DNA of 64,000 nt from Streptomyces sp. BA2 (GCF_009769735.1 NZ_WSRO01000002.1:8233001-8297000); one strand, 5' to 3'; shown: positions 44,338 to 52,696, counted from the stretch's first letter. Translations and numbers: made by a program. The notes: generated by a model from the letters alone, not told the origin.

Positions 44338-45171
44338 TCAGGCCTTGTCCGTGGCTCCGCCCGCCGCCGCCCGCAGCCGCTCGTGCACCGCGTACGAGAA
44401 GGTCGCGCCGGCGGCGGCCCGCACCCGCGTACCACCGTCCACCAGCACATCCGCGCCCGTCACCCATTCGGCCGCATCCGAGACCAGCCATGCCACTGCC
44501 CGCGCGACGTCCTCCGGTTCGCCGATGCGGCCGAGCGGCAGGCTCGCGGCGAGCTGATCCTCGGCGCCGTCCCACACGAAGCGGGCCATCTCGGTGCGGA
44601 TGAGGCCGGGGGACACGGAGTTGACCCGCACCAAGGGCGCCAGTTCGCCCGCGAGTTGGGCGGTCAGGTGCAGGAGCGCCGCCTTGCTGGTGCCGTACGC
44701 GCCCACGTTCGGCCCCACATGGGAGGCGCCCTCGGTGCAGATGTTCACCACCGCGCCGCCGTGCTCGCTCATCCAGGCCCGCCAGGCGAGCTGCGTCAGG
44801 CGCAGCGCGGCCTCGACGTTCACCGTGAACGCGGCGCGCCACCGGGTGAGGTCGACGTCCATCAGCGCGCCGTAAGGGGCGTTCGTCGCGGCGTTGTTCA
44901 CCAGGACGTCGAGCCGCCCGAACTCCCGGACCGCGAGAGCCACGCATGCCTCCGCCCGACCGGAATCAGCCACGCCGCCCGCGCACCCGACGGCCTCCGC
45001 GCCGTCCGCGCGCAGCCCGGCCACCGCCGCCTCCAGTGCGTCCGGGTCGCGGGCGGTCACCACAAGGCGATGTCCGGACTCGGCGAGAGCCCGCGCGGCG
45101 GCGAGCCCGATCCCTCGCGAGGCTCCGGTCACCAGAGCCACCGCGCCCTCCCGTGCCTGCGCAGAAGTCAT
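44338..45171 (-). CDS. Short-chain dehydrogenase/reductase
   Basis: A 277-residue classical SDR oxidoreductase. NAD(P) motif VALVTGASRGIGLAAARAL, the NNAAT strand in LDVLVNNAATNAPYGAL, catalytic serine region VVNICTEGASHVGP, and active-site Y and K in GAYGTSKAALLHL, then VNSVSPGLIRTEMARF and the C-terminal WVTGADVLVDGG, all in order. This pattern is close to 3-oxoacyl-ACP-reductase-like SDRs. The ATG at 45171 starts at the Rossmann fold but its GGAG is too close to serve well, and an in-frame ATG at 45207 is possible. It is convergent with the zinc-ribbon SDR (16 bases apart). Substrate unknown. Confidence 0.9.
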   Translation of the reverse strand: MTSAQAREGAVALVTGASRGIGLAAARALAESGHRLVVTARDPDALEAAVAGLRADGAEAVGCAGGVADSGRAEACVALAVREFGRLDVLVNNAATNAPYGALMDVDLTRWRAAFTVNVEAALRLTQLAWRAWMSEHGGAVVNICTEGASHVGPNVGAYGTSKAALLHLTAQLAGELAPLVRVNSVSPGLIRTEMARFVWDGAEDQLAASLPLGRIGEPEDVARAVAWLVSDAAEWVTGADVLVDGGTRVRAAAGATFSYAVHERLRAAAGGATDKA

Positions 45172-45478
45172 CTCCGTACGGTCCCATGGAGGCCTGGAAA
45201 GACCCATGGCGCCGACTCGTTGGAAAGATTCCGGCCCGTCGGTCACCCGCACACCGTAACGAACTGTCTGAAATCCACCCCTTCGGTCGAACCCATAGAG
45301 CGCGGGCCCGCTCATTTGGTTAATGTGAGGCGAACGGACGGCCTCTAGGGATCCACAAGTACCCCTGTGCCGCCCCGGGACAGGCTTGTAACCCTGGCCG
45401 CGATCCCGCCCGAACGACGGCGCCACCGCGACCCGAACAGCCCTTGTCCTTCCGTTACGCGACACAAAGGAGTGCGCG
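45172..45478. other. Intergenic region upstream of SDR and small-peptide genes
   Basis: A 307-base divergent gap. No gene or dyad longer than six bases stands out. AAAGGAG at its right end is the ribosome site of the 57-residue peptide gene. CTTGTCCTTCCG and TTACGC near 45440-45458 could be promoter elements, but none is convincing. Confidence 0.5.
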
Positions 45479-45652
45479 GTGACACCAGATCTGACGAAGC
45501 AGGAAAAGCGACCGGCGGAACACAGCAGCGAGCGGGTCAGCAGACCACGCAAGCTCAGCAACCTGGACTCGTGGGCGAAAGCGGCCCCGATCCGTCTCGC
45601 CGGCTACGAGGACGACCTCGCGGAGCCGCACATCCTCCCCGGTATCGACTGA
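45479..45652 (+). CDS. 57-residue peptide of unknown function
   Basis: A short gene outside normal ORF-length cut-offs. GTG 45479 is preceded by AAAGGAG six bases upstream, and the stop at 45652 is followed by a strong terminator. The peptide has a charged, Glu/Lys/Arg/Ser-rich first half (TPDLTKQEKRPAEHSSERV) and a distinct second half with RKLSNLDSWAKAAPIRLAG and YEDDLAEPHILPGID. There are no cysteines, no membrane helix and no signal peptide. The leader-plus-distinct-tail shape recalls modified-peptide (RiPP) precursors, but no modifying enzyme is next to it, unless the neighbouring SDRs count. It is also compatible with a small regulatory protein. I do not recognise the family. Confidence 0.6.
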   Translation: MTPDLTKQEKRPAEHSSERVSRPRKLSNLDSWAKAAPIRLAGYEDDLAEPHILPGID

Positions 45653-45663
45653 TCCCTTCGCTT

Positions 45664-45705
45664 CGCCGCGTGCCCCCTGCCGACCCCGGCCGGGGGCACG
45701 CGGCG
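45664..45705 (+). terminator. Terminator after the small-peptide gene
   Basis: CGCCGCGTGCCCCC (45664-45677) and GGGGGCACGCGGCG (45692-45705) form a perfect 14-bp stem with a 14-base loop, followed by TTT. Confidence 0.85.
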
Positions 45706-45755
45706 TTTCGGGCGTGGCGCGCATGGCCCGGCGGTTGCGGGTTACTCCGGGAAGC

Positions 45756-46742
45756 ATGAACGGAACATCGGATGCCGGGCGCAGCGAGGACGGCGCGCCG
45801 GAGGAACCGACACAACTGCCGAAGCGGTCCTGGCGGGCGGTGCTCACCGGCGTGGTCCGGGAGTTCCAGGACGACGAGCTGACCGACCGGGCGGCGGCAC
45901 TGACCTACTACGGAGTGCTTTCGCTGTTTCCGACGATCCTCGTGCTGGTCTCTCTGCTCGGCGTGGTCGGGAAATCGGCGATCGACTCGCTCCTCGAGAA
46001 CCTCGAGGAGCTCGCGCCCGGCTCGGCGCGGGACATCATCAGCGACGCCGTGCGGCAGCTGGAGGGCCGGGGCGGTGTCGGCTCCCTGATGGCGGTGGTC
46101 GGCATCGTGCTCGCGGTGTGGGCGTCGTCCGGGTACGTAGGGGCGTTCATCCGCACCGCCAACGCCGTCTACGACATGCCGGAGGGGCGGCCCATATGGA
46201 AGGTGCTGCCGGTCCGGGTGGGCGTGACGGTGGTGCTGCTCCTGCTCGCGGTCATCAGCGCGGTCATCGTGGTGTTCACCGGCGGTCTCGCGCGCACCGT
46301 GGGTTCGGCCCTGGGGTTCGGCGACGCGGCTCTGACGGTGTGGGCGATCGCGAAGTGGCCTGTCCTGGTCGTCCTGGTGACCTTCATGATCGCGCTGCTG
46401 TTCTGGGCGACGCCGAACGTGAAGGGCCGGGGCTTCCGGTGGATCACCCCCGGCAGCGTGCTCGCCCTGGTGATCTGGCTGATCGCCTCCGCCGGATTCG
46501 CCTTCTACGTAGGGAACTTCAGTTCCTACAACAAGACCTACGGCGCGCTGGCCGGAGTGATCATTTTCCTGGTGTGGCTGTGGATCAGCAACATCGCGAT
46601 CCTGCTCGGCCTGGAGTTTGACGCGGAGCTGTCCCGCCAGCGTGCGATCGCCGGTGGGCTTCCGCCGGAGGAGGAGCCCTACGTACCGCCCCGCGACACC
46701 CGCGCCTGGGACGAGCAGGACCGTCGCCGCATGGACGAATGA
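45756..46742 (+). CDS. YihY/BrkB family membrane protein
   Basis: A 328-residue integral membrane protein of the YihY/virulence factor BrkB family, with about six helices. Typical segments are FQDDELTDRAAALTYYGVLS near the N terminus, LFPTILVLVSLLGVVG, IVLAVWASSGYVGAFIRTAN, LLFWATPNVKGRGFRWITPG and YNKTYGALAGVIIFLVWLWI. The family has no settled biochemical role. The start at ATG 45756 has a weak GGGAAG site. It is followed 89 bases later by three small, overlapping genes for membrane-associated proteins, so the four are probably one stress- or envelope-related unit. The C-terminal tail is acidic and Pro-rich. Confidence 0.92.
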   Translation: MNGTSDAGRSEDGAPEEPTQLPKRSWRAVLTGVVREFQDDELTDRAAALTYYGVLSLFPTILVLVSLLGVVGKSAIDSLLENLEELAPGSARDIISDAVRQLEGRGGVGSLMAVVGIVLAVWASSGYVGAFIRTANAVYDMPEGRPIWKVLPVRVGVTVVLLLLAVISAVIVVFTGGLARTVGSALGFGDAALTVWAIAKWPVLVVLVTFMIALLFWATPNVKGRGFRWITPGSVLALVIWLIASAGFAFYVGNFSSYNKTYGALAGVIIFLVWLWISNIAILLGLEFDAELSRQRAIAGGLPPEEEPYVPPRDTRAWDEQDRRRMDE

Positions 46743-46831
46743 CACCGCCCGCCGCGTCCGCGGGCCTTGACCATGTGCCGATGCCGGAGATCGGGGTACT
46801 CGGCCGCCGAACAGACAGGAGGTTGATGACG

Positions 46832-47272
46832 ATGGCCCAGACAGGCCCGCACACCACCGGCCGTGACAGCGCCGGCCAGAGCGCTCACCACAACGAGCCG
46901 GTGGGCGAGTTGGTGCAGCGCGCCTCACAGCAGCTGACGGAGCTGGTGCGCGGCGAAATGCGTCTGGCGCAGGCCGAGATGAAGGAGAAGACCAGGCGCT
47001 ACGGCAAGGGCAGTGGGTTGTTCGGCGGAGCCGGACTCGTCGGCTTCCTCACCTTGCAGGCCCTCGTCGCCACCGCGATCGCCGCGCTCGCGGTGCCGCT
47101 TCCGGTGTGGGCCGCGGGACTGATCGTCACCGCCGTCCTCGGTCTGATCGCCGCGGTACTGGCATTGACCGGCAAGAAGGAAGTCGGCCGGGCTGCCCCG
47201 CCGATCCCCGAAGAGGCCATCGGCGGCGTGAAGGCCGATGTCGCAGAGATCAAGGAGAGTGCACAACGATGA
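46832..47272 (+). CDS. Phage-holin-like membrane protein (holin superfamily III type)
   Basis: A 146-residue protein with an amphipathic, charged first third (LVQRASQQLTELVRGEMRLA, then QAEMKEKTRRYGKGSGLFGG) and two transmembrane helices (LVGFLTLQALVATAIAALAV and VWAAGLIVTAVLGLIAAVLA). This is the actinobacterial 'phage holin family' architecture; it is chromosomal and unlikely to be a lysis protein. ATG 46832 (MAQTGPH) is chosen because AGGAGG lies nine bases upstream; ATG 46826 is too close. The C-terminal tail ends with ADVAEIKESAQR and its stop overlaps the next start. A role as a membrane stress or scaffold protein is inferred. Confidence 0.88.
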   Translation: MAQTGPHTTGRDSAGQSAHHNEPVGELVQRASQQLTELVRGEMRLAQAEMKEKTRRYGKGSGLFGGAGLVGFLTLQALVATAIAALAVPLPVWAAGLIVTAVLGLIAAVLALTGKKEVGRAAPPIPEEAIGGVKADVAEIKESAQR

Positions 47273-47706
47273 ACCAGCCCCACGACAAGCACACCGCCGG
47301 CGCCGGGGAACTGCGTGCGAAGGTCGAGCGGACCCGCCACGACCTGGGAGAGACGGTCGAGGCGCTGGCGGCCAAGACGGACGTCAAGGCCCGCGCGCAG
47401 GAGAAGGCGGTCGCCATCAAGGGCCAGACGGCCACGAAGGCCGCGGAGCTGAGTGAGCAGGCCAGGGCGAAGGCCACCGAGGCCGCCCATGTGCTGCAGG
47501 ACAAGGTCCCCGACCAGGTCAAGGACAAGGCCGCCGTCGCCACCGGCCAGGTGAAGGCCGCCGCCGGGCAGGCCACGGAGGTGTGGCAGGACAAGGCGCC
47601 GGAGCAGGTTCGAAGCCGCCGCGCCGGCTACCTCGCGGGTGGCGCGGCGCTGGTGGTCGCGTACGTACTGGTGCGGCGCAAGAGGAAGCACGGGAGCGCG
47701 GTGTGA
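47269..47706 (+). CDS. DUF3618 protein, single C-terminal membrane anchor
   Basis: A 145-residue protein. The N terminus (LRAKVERTRHDLGETVEALA) is the DUF3618 domain. The middle is a long alanine/lysine/glutamate helix, likely coiled coil and similar in composition to LEA-type proteins (KARAQEKAVAIKGQTATKAA). A single hydrophobic helix near the C terminus (YLAGGAALVVAYVLV) is followed by RRKRKHG. The ATG overlaps the upstream stop as ATGA, and its own stop overlaps the next GTG, so three genes are translated together. It probably sits on the inner face of the membrane; role unknown. Confidence 0.9.
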   Translation: MNQPHDKHTAGAGELRAKVERTRHDLGETVEALAAKTDVKARAQEKAVAIKGQTATKAAELSEQARAKATEAAHVLQDKVPDQVKDKAAVATGQVKAAAGQATEVWQDKAPEQVRSRRAGYLAGGAALVVAYVLVRRKRKHGSAV

Positions 47707-47969
47707 AGGCATCGAAGATCGCGTACAAGCCGGTCGGGATGGCGCTCGGCGCGCTCGCCGGTATGGCCGCGGGCGGGCTCTTCAAACAGGCGTGGAAGAT
47801 GGCAGGACATGACGAGGACGCGCCCGACGCCACCGACGAGGACCGCGGCTGGGGCGAGATTCTGCTGGCGGCCACGTTGCAGGGCGCGATCTTCGCCGTG
47901 GTCAAGGCGGCCGTCGACCGCGGTGGCGCTGTCGCGACGCGTCGGCTGACGGGCACCTGGCCGGGCTGA
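47703..47969 (+). CDS. DUF4235 small membrane protein
   Basis: An 88-residue protein of the DUF4235 family. It begins VKASKIAYKPVGMALGALAG with a first hydrophobic segment, has the central FKQAWKMAGHDEDAPDATDE, and a second hydrophobic stretch AATLQGAIFAVVKAAVDRGG. GTG 47703 overlaps the DUF3618 stop by four bases (GTGA). DUF4235 genes commonly accompany DUF3618 and holin-like genes in actinobacteria, supporting a shared envelope function that is not yet defined. Confidence 0.9.
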   Translation: MKASKIAYKPVGMALGALAGMAAGGLFKQAWKMAGHDEDAPDATDEDRGWGEILLAATLQGAIFAVVKAAVDRGGAVATRRLTGTWPG

Positions 47970-48013
47970 CCAGTAGGGCGAGCTTGGACGGGCTGACAGT
48001 AGGGCGAGCCTGG
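47964..48013. repeat. Short imperfect tandem duplication after the DUF4235 gene
   Basis: A unit of about 27 bases containing CAGTAGGGCGAGC and TTGGAC/CCTGG occurs twice, beginning in the last codon of DUF4235 (GGGCTGAC repeated at 47964 and 47991). It is likely replication slippage. Confidence 0.7.
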
Positions 48014-48080
48014 CCCGTATTCATCCGATGGGTCGGTGTGGGGCTACGTAAATGTCCAAGTCCCCGCTGAGAGCAATGCA

Positions 48081-48109
48081 TTGACACCCTCCGGGGCCAC
48101 TTGAATCAT
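48081..48109 (+). promoter_or_regulatory. Candidate promoter of the GH20 gene
   Basis: TTGACA (48081-48086, perfect -35), 17 bases, AATCAT (48104-48109). The start codon is only eight bases beyond the -10, so the message would be leaderless or nearly so; there is no Shine-Dalgarno sequence before ATG 48118. Confidence 0.55.
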
Positions 48110-48117
48110 CGGATGTC

Positions 48118-50070
48118 ATGACTGACATGCGCATGATGCGCCGCGCTCCCCGTGCGCGGCTACGCCGGATGAGAGGCGCCGCGGTGGCCCTGCTGCTGCT
48201 CGCGGCGCCCGTCCCGGCGGCCCAGGCCGTCGGGAGCCCGCAGGCCGCTGGGAGCCCGAAGGCCGTCGGGAGCCCGCAAGCCGCTGGGAGCCCGCGGCCC
48301 GCCGCGGACCCGCCCCGCACCGTCCCCGCCCTGGCCGACTGGACGCCGGGGAAGGGGAGTTACGCCTACGGCCCCGGCACCCGGCTCGTCGCCCACGGGC
48401 AGGCAGCGCGCGAAGTCGCCCGCACCCTCGCCGACGATCTGCACGCCGCGGGCGAGGGCCGGGTGCCGGTCACCGGCGGTACCCCGCGCGACGGCGACAT
48501 CGTGATCGGCATCGCCCCCGCGCGAAAGCCGCTCGGCGCCGAAGGGTACGAACTCCGGGCGGGCAAACGCCTGGAGATCACCGGCGCGACCGGGACCGGC
48601 GCCTTCTACGGCACCCGCACGCTCCTCCAACTCCTGGCCCAGGGCGACCGCGTACCGGCCGGACGCACGGTCGACGTCCCCCAGTACAAGGAGCGCGGAG
48701 TAGGCGTCTGCGCCTGCTACATCCACATCTCGACGCCCTGGCTGGAGAACCTCGTACGCGACATGGCGTACAACAAGCAGAACCAGATGCTCCTCGAACT
48801 CAAGGTGAAGAGCGAGAAGCACCCCGAGGCCAACAGCTGGGGCTACTACACCAAGAGCGAGATACGCCGCCTCGTCGCCCTCGGCGAGAAGTACCACGTC
48901 ACGATCATCCCCGAGATCAACTCGCCCGGCCACATGGACCCTTGGCTGGAGAAGCGCACCGACCTCCAGCTCACCGACTCCGACGGGAAGCCGCAGCCCT
49001 CGCGCCTCGACATCACCAAGGACGAGGCCTTCGCGTACTACACGAGCCTCATCGACGAGTACGCCGAGGTGTTCCCCGCGAAGTCCTGGCACATGGGCGC
49101 CGACGAGTACATGCTCGGCTCCGACTTCGCCAAGTACCCCCACATCCTCGAATACGCGAAGAAGAAGTACGGCGAGAAGGCGACCCCGCAGGACGCCTTC
49201 GTCGACTTCGTGAACCGGGTGCACGCGTACGCGACCGGCAAGGGCAAGCGGCTGCGCATCTGGAACGACGGCCTGACCGGCGCGAACACGGTGCCGGTCG
49301 CGGCGGAGACGACCGTGGAGCACTGGCTCGACGTAAAGACGAAACCCAGCCAGCTCATCGCCCAGGGCTACCCGTTGCAGAACGCCGCCTACTCCCTCTA
49401 CCTCGTCCGAGGCGGCTTCCACACCGACACCAAGGCGCTGTACGACAAGGCGTGGGACCCGCGCAGCTTCGAGGGCGAGAAGCTCGCGTCGCGTGACGGG
49501 ATCACCGGGGCGAAGATCAGCCTGTGGCCGGACAACGGCAGGGGCGAGACCGAGAACGAGGTCGCGGCCTCCATGGCGATGCCGCTCAGCCATGTCGCCC
49601 AGGTCACCTGGGGTTCCGCACACCCGGACCCGACGTACGCCGCTTTCACCGCGCGCGCCAAGGCCGTTGGACACGCGCCCGGTTGGCGGGACCTGACGAA
49701 GACGCCGGTGGCGGACGGTACGTACACCCTGCGGGACACCAAGGGGCATGCGGAACCCGCCGCCTACGAGATCAAGCGCACCGCCGACGGCTACGTCACG
49801 CTGAAGTCCACGTCGGACGCCACCTGCCTGGAGACCCGCAGCGGAAGGCTCACGCTCAACGTTCCGCTGGAGCCCGGCAGTTCGGTCACGCGTGAGACGT
49901 GCGACGCGGCGAACACCTTGCAGCGCTGGCAGCTGACGAAGACGGGGGACGGCTACCGGCTGACGAACGCGATCACGCAGATGTCCGTGTACGCCGCCGA
50001 GGACGGGCGGCTTCAGCAGTTCCCGGCCGATCAACAGACCCCGGCAGTCTGGACCTTGACCACCCGCTGA
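48118..50070 (+). CDS. Secreted GH20 beta-N-acetylhexosaminidase
   Basis: A 650-residue exported hexosaminidase that removes terminal beta-GlcNAc/GalNAc. The signal peptide (residues 1-36) is followed by an odd linker of four 6-residue GSPxAx repeats (39-62). A GH20b-like domain (~75-185; GTGAFYGTRTLLQLL) precedes the barrel with IIPEINSPGHM and the catalytic D329-E330 pair in HMGADEYML. The last ~140 residues form a beta-rich, ricin-like module (DGYVTLKSTSDATCLETRSG, LQRWQLTKTGDGYRLTNA) likely to bind carbohydrate. A perfect TTGACA box upstream suggests a leaderless transcript. The GH29 fucosidase gene follows 49 bases later, so the two are probably co-expressed and act on the same glycans. 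Confidence 0.94.
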   Translation: MTDMRMMRRAPRARLRRMRGAAVALLLLAAPVPAAQAVGSPQAAGSPKAVGSPQAAGSPRPAADPPRTVPALADWTPGKGSYAYGPGTRLVAHGQAAREVARTLADDLHAAGEGRVPVTGGTPRDGDIVIGIAPARKPLGAEGYELRAGKRLEITGATGTGAFYGTRTLLQLLAQGDRVPAGRTVDVPQYKERGVGVCACYIHISTPWLENLVRDMAYNKQNQMLLELKVKSEKHPEANSWGYYTKSEIRRLVALGEKYHVTIIPEINSPGHMDPWLEKRTDLQLTDSDGKPQPSRLDITKDEAFAYYTSLIDEYAEVFPAKSWHMGADEYMLGSDFAKYPHILEYAKKKYGEKATPQDAFVDFVNRVHAYATGKGKRLRIWNDGLTGANTVPVAAETTVEHWLDVKTKPSQLIAQGYPLQNAAYSLYLVRGGFHTDTKALYDKAWDPRSFEGEKLASRDGITGAKISLWPDNGRGETENEVAASMAMPLSHVAQVTWGSAHPDPTYAAFTARAKAVGHAPGWRDLTKTPVADGTYTLRDTKGHAEPAAYEIKRTADGYVTLKSTSDATCLETRSGRLTLNVPLEPGSSVTRETCDAANTLQRWQLTKTGDGYRLTNAITQMSVYAAEDGRLQQFPADQQTPAVWTLTTR

Positions 50071-50119
50071 ACCCGCCGATCCGATGGCCCCGAGTTCCGA
50101 CAGGGAGACCCGCACACCC

Positions 50120-51766
50120 ATGACTGTCAGCAGACGTCTCTTCGTGACCGCCGCCGTCACCACGGCCGTCGCCGCGTCGAGCAGTTCCGTCGCCCTCGCG
50201 GCACCCGGTTCCATCGGGACGGCCGCGGCCGCCGCTCCTGAACCGCCCTACCGCATCCCGATCAGCCCCAAGGACACCCCGGACGAAGTCGTCGCCAAAG
50301 CCTCCCAAGTCCGGCCTACGGAACGGCAGATAGCCTGGCAGCGGCTCGAACAGACCGCGTTCCTGCACTTCGGGGTCAACACCTTCACCGGCCTCGAATG
50401 GGGCACGGGCGACGAGGACCCCGACGTCTTCCAGCCGGCAGGCCTCGACACCGACCAGTGGGCACGGGCCCTGCGTGACGGCGGATTCAAGCTCGCCATC
50501 CTCACGGTCAAGCATCACGACGGCTTCGTGCTCTACCCCTCCCGTTACACCAAACACAGTGTGGTGAGCAGCAGTTGGCGGGGCGGGAAGGGCGACGTGC
50601 TGCGCTCGTTCGCCGACTCGCTGCGCCGGTACGGCATCAAGGTGGGCGTCTACATCTCACCCGCCGACGAGAACCAGTACCTGCACGGCGTCTACGCCAA
50701 CGGCAGCGCCCGCTCACGACGCACCATTCCCACACCGGTCGATGGCGACGACCGGGCGGACGCCGCAGCCGTACGGTCGTTCACGCTCGACGCGACCGAC
50801 TACGGCGCGCACATGCTCAACCAGCTGTACGAGGTGCTCACCGAGTACGGGCCCATCGACGAGGTGTGGTTCGACGGAGCGCAGGGACGCATCCCGCCGG
50901 AGAAGGTCGAGACGTACGACTGGGACAGCTGGTACGCCGTCATCCGTGCCCTGGCCCCGAACGCGACGGTCGCCGTGCGCGGCCCCGACGTCCGGTGGGT
51001 CGGCAACGAGGGCGGGCTCGCGCGTGAGGACGAGTGGAGCGTCGTCCCCGTCAAGGACTCGGGGAACGGCAGCATCGACTACGCCCTGAAGTACGACGCG
51101 CCCGACCAGGGAAGCAGGGAGGCGCTTGCCGAGGCGAGGGCGGTCGCCCAGTACGTGCAGTGGTGGCCGGCGGAGTGCGACGTATCGATCAGGCCGGGCT
51201 GGTTCTATCACGAGGACGAACAGCCCAAGTCCGTAGAGCAGTTGACGGACATCTGGTTCCGTTCGGTGGGCCGGAACTCCGTGCTGCTCCTCAACATCCC
51301 TCCGGACAAGCGCGGCCTGCTCCCTGAGGCGGACGTGGCGCGGCTGCGGGAGTTCCACGAGCGGATCGGCCGGGAACTGCCGGAGGACTTCGCGCGGGGC
51401 GCGCGGGCCCGAGGTGACGGCCGCCGTCCGTCGTACGCGGTGGACGGCGACCCGGATACGGCATGGGCGTGCCCGGCGCCCTCTCGGGGGACGCTCACGC
51501 TCGACCTGGGCAAGGCGCGCGAGGTCGACCGGATCCGGCTCGGGGAGGACATCCGGCGGGGTCAGCAGCTGGAGAAGGCGGTGATCGAGGCGCGGGTGTC
51601 CGGCGAGGCCGGCTGGTCCCTGGTGACCGAGGTGGCCACGGTGGGAGCCAGCCGGGTCCTGACGCTGGCCACGCCGGTACGGGCGCGGGAGTGGCGGCTC
51701 CGGGTGACGGGGTCGCGTGGAGCGGTGCGGCTCGCGGAGTTCGGGCTGTACCGGTCGCGGGTGTAG
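50120..51766 (+). CDS. Secreted GH29 alpha-L-fucosidase
   Basis: A 548-residue fucosidase. The Tat-type signal is VSRRLFVTAAV (residues 3-13) with cleavage after ALA near residue 28. Barrel motifs: FLHFGVNTFTGLEWGTG, LAILTVKHHDGFVLYPSRYT, VGVYISPADENQY, and the nucleophile D252 in IDEVWFDGAQG. A C-terminal F5/8-type-C (galactose-binding-like) domain begins near residue 445 (RPSYAVDGDPDTAWACPA, LTLDLGKAREVDRIRLGEDI). ATG 50120 follows AGGGAGA. It should release alpha-fucose from glycans, alongside the GH20 gene directly upstream. Assignment to the family is firm; linkage preference is unknown. Confidence 0.94.
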   Translation: MTVSRRLFVTAAVTTAVAASSSSVALAAPGSIGTAAAAAPEPPYRIPISPKDTPDEVVAKASQVRPTERQIAWQRLEQTAFLHFGVNTFTGLEWGTGDEDPDVFQPAGLDTDQWARALRDGGFKLAILTVKHHDGFVLYPSRYTKHSVVSSSWRGGKGDVLRSFADSLRRYGIKVGVYISPADENQYLHGVYANGSARSRRTIPTPVDGDDRADAAAVRSFTLDATDYGAHMLNQLYEVLTEYGPIDEVWFDGAQGRIPPEKVETYDWDSWYAVIRALAPNATVAVRGPDVRWVGNEGGLAREDEWSVVPVKDSGNGSIDYALKYDAPDQGSREALAEARAVAQYVQWWPAECDVSIRPGWFYHEDEQPKSVEQLTDIWFRSVGRNSVLLLNIPPDKRGLLPEADVARLREFHERIGRELPEDFARGARARGDGRRPSYAVDGDPDTAWACPAPSRGTLTLDLGKAREVDRIRLGEDIRRGQQLEKAVIEARVSGEAGWSLVTEVATVGASRVLTLATPVRAREWRLRVTGSRGAVRLAEFGLYRSRV

Positions 51767-51822
51767 GGGTTTCTCCAGGGGGCCCAAGTGAGCTGTGCCG
51801 CACCGGTGTTACCGTCGCGGCC

Positions 51823-52221
51823 ATGTCCAAGAACGAGATCGACGCCGTGACCGCCGAGTTCTACGGCGCCTTCGACAACCGTGGCGGCCGGGCCGCAGAC
51901 GTGGCCCGGATCCGCCGCCTGGTCATCCCGGGTGGCGTGATCGTCGTGACCGGCCCCGACTACAGGGTCTACACGGTGGAAGAGTCCATCGAGCCCCGCG
52001 AACGGCTCCTGAACGAAGGCCGGTTGGTCGTGTTCTCCGAGTGGGAGACCTCCGAGAAGACCGAGATCGAGGGGGACATCGCCTCGCGGTTCGGCACGTA
52101 CAGCAAGTCCGGGACACTGGACGGCGAACCCTTCGAGGGAGACGGGACCAAGACCATCCAGTTCGTCCGCACCCCGGAGGGATGGCGGATCGCGGCGTTC
52201 TCCTGGTACGACAAGCCCTGA
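51823..52221 (+). CDS. SnoaL/DUF4440-like small protein
   Basis: A 132-residue protein of the NTF2-like fold: an N-terminal helix (IDAVTAEFYGAFDNRGGRAA) and the curved sheet with GTYSKSGTLDGEPFEGDGTK and FVRTPEGWRIAAFSWYDKP at the end, the typical closing strands of DUF4440 proteins. No enzymatic residues can be named. ATG 51823 has no ribosome site; it may be leaderless. It lies between GH29 and a convergent gene of unknown function, with only seven bases between the two stops, and shows no link with glycan degradation. Confidence 0.8.
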   Translation: MSKNEIDAVTAEFYGAFDNRGGRAADVARIRRLVIPGGVIVVTGPDYRVYTVEESIEPRERLLNEGRLVVFSEWETSEKTEIEGDIASRFGTYSKSGTLDGEPFEGDGTKTIQFVRTPEGWRIAAFSWYDKP

Positions 52222-52228
52222 CCGCCGC

Positions 52229-52696
52229 TCACGTGGGCCACTCGACCCCGCCGTCCCGCACTGCCAGGGGACGGGTCTCGTCCTCCTCGTAGAACCTGAT
52301 CCAACCGACGCGGACAGATCCGTCGAACCGCTCGTGGTGATCAAAGGCCTTGGCCGCCAGCCAGGTGAGCAGTTCGCCGAGGCGATCGAAGTCGTCGGGG
52401 TGGATCTCCTGCCGGGACGTCAGCGCCCAGCCACCTTTCGCGCGCCGCAGCAGCAGGGAGGTGAGAGCACCGCCCGCCTTCCAGGCCTCGCCTCGGGATG
52501 CCAGGAGCGGCACAGGGAAGTCTTCCGTGTCGAGTACACCCTCGTCGTCCTCCACCACGATCGGGAACTCTCGCACCACCGTCAGTGTCACCGGCCGGGG
52601 GCCGAGGCCGAGATGCCACCGGAGCTCGGCGACCTCCTCCTCGGAGAGACCGTCACGCAGGTCCATCGCTATCGAGACTTCGTAGATGTCCGCCAT
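52229..52696 (-). CDS. Hypothetical protein
   Basis: A 155-residue acidic soluble protein, starting MADIYEVSIAMDLRDGLSEE. I do not recognise the family. It contains a beta-rich first half (VTLTVVREFPIVVEDDEGVL), a segment KGGWALTSRQEIHPDDFDRL, and a C-terminal WIRFYEEDETRPLAVRDGGV. No cysteine, signal peptide or membrane helix. The frame stays open upstream to 53455, but this start (ATG 52696) begins where the codon bias and composition become regular; the upstream part is antisense to the LacI gene. It may be a small immunity-like or housekeeping protein; function unknown. Confidence 0.72.
   Translation of the reverse strand: MADIYEVSIAMDLRDGLSEEEVAELRWHLGLGPRPVTLTVVREFPIVVEDDEGVLDTEDFPVPLLASRGEAWKAGGALTSLLLRRAKGGWALTSRQEIHPDDFDRLGELLTWLAAKAFDHHERFDGSVRVGWIRFYEEDETRPLAVRDGGVEWPT

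Noticed and set aside
46832..47272. Holin-like gene taken as evidence of a prophage
   Set aside because: No other phage gene is near. The neighbours (DUF3618, DUF4235, YihY) are standard chromosomal actinobacterial membrane genes.
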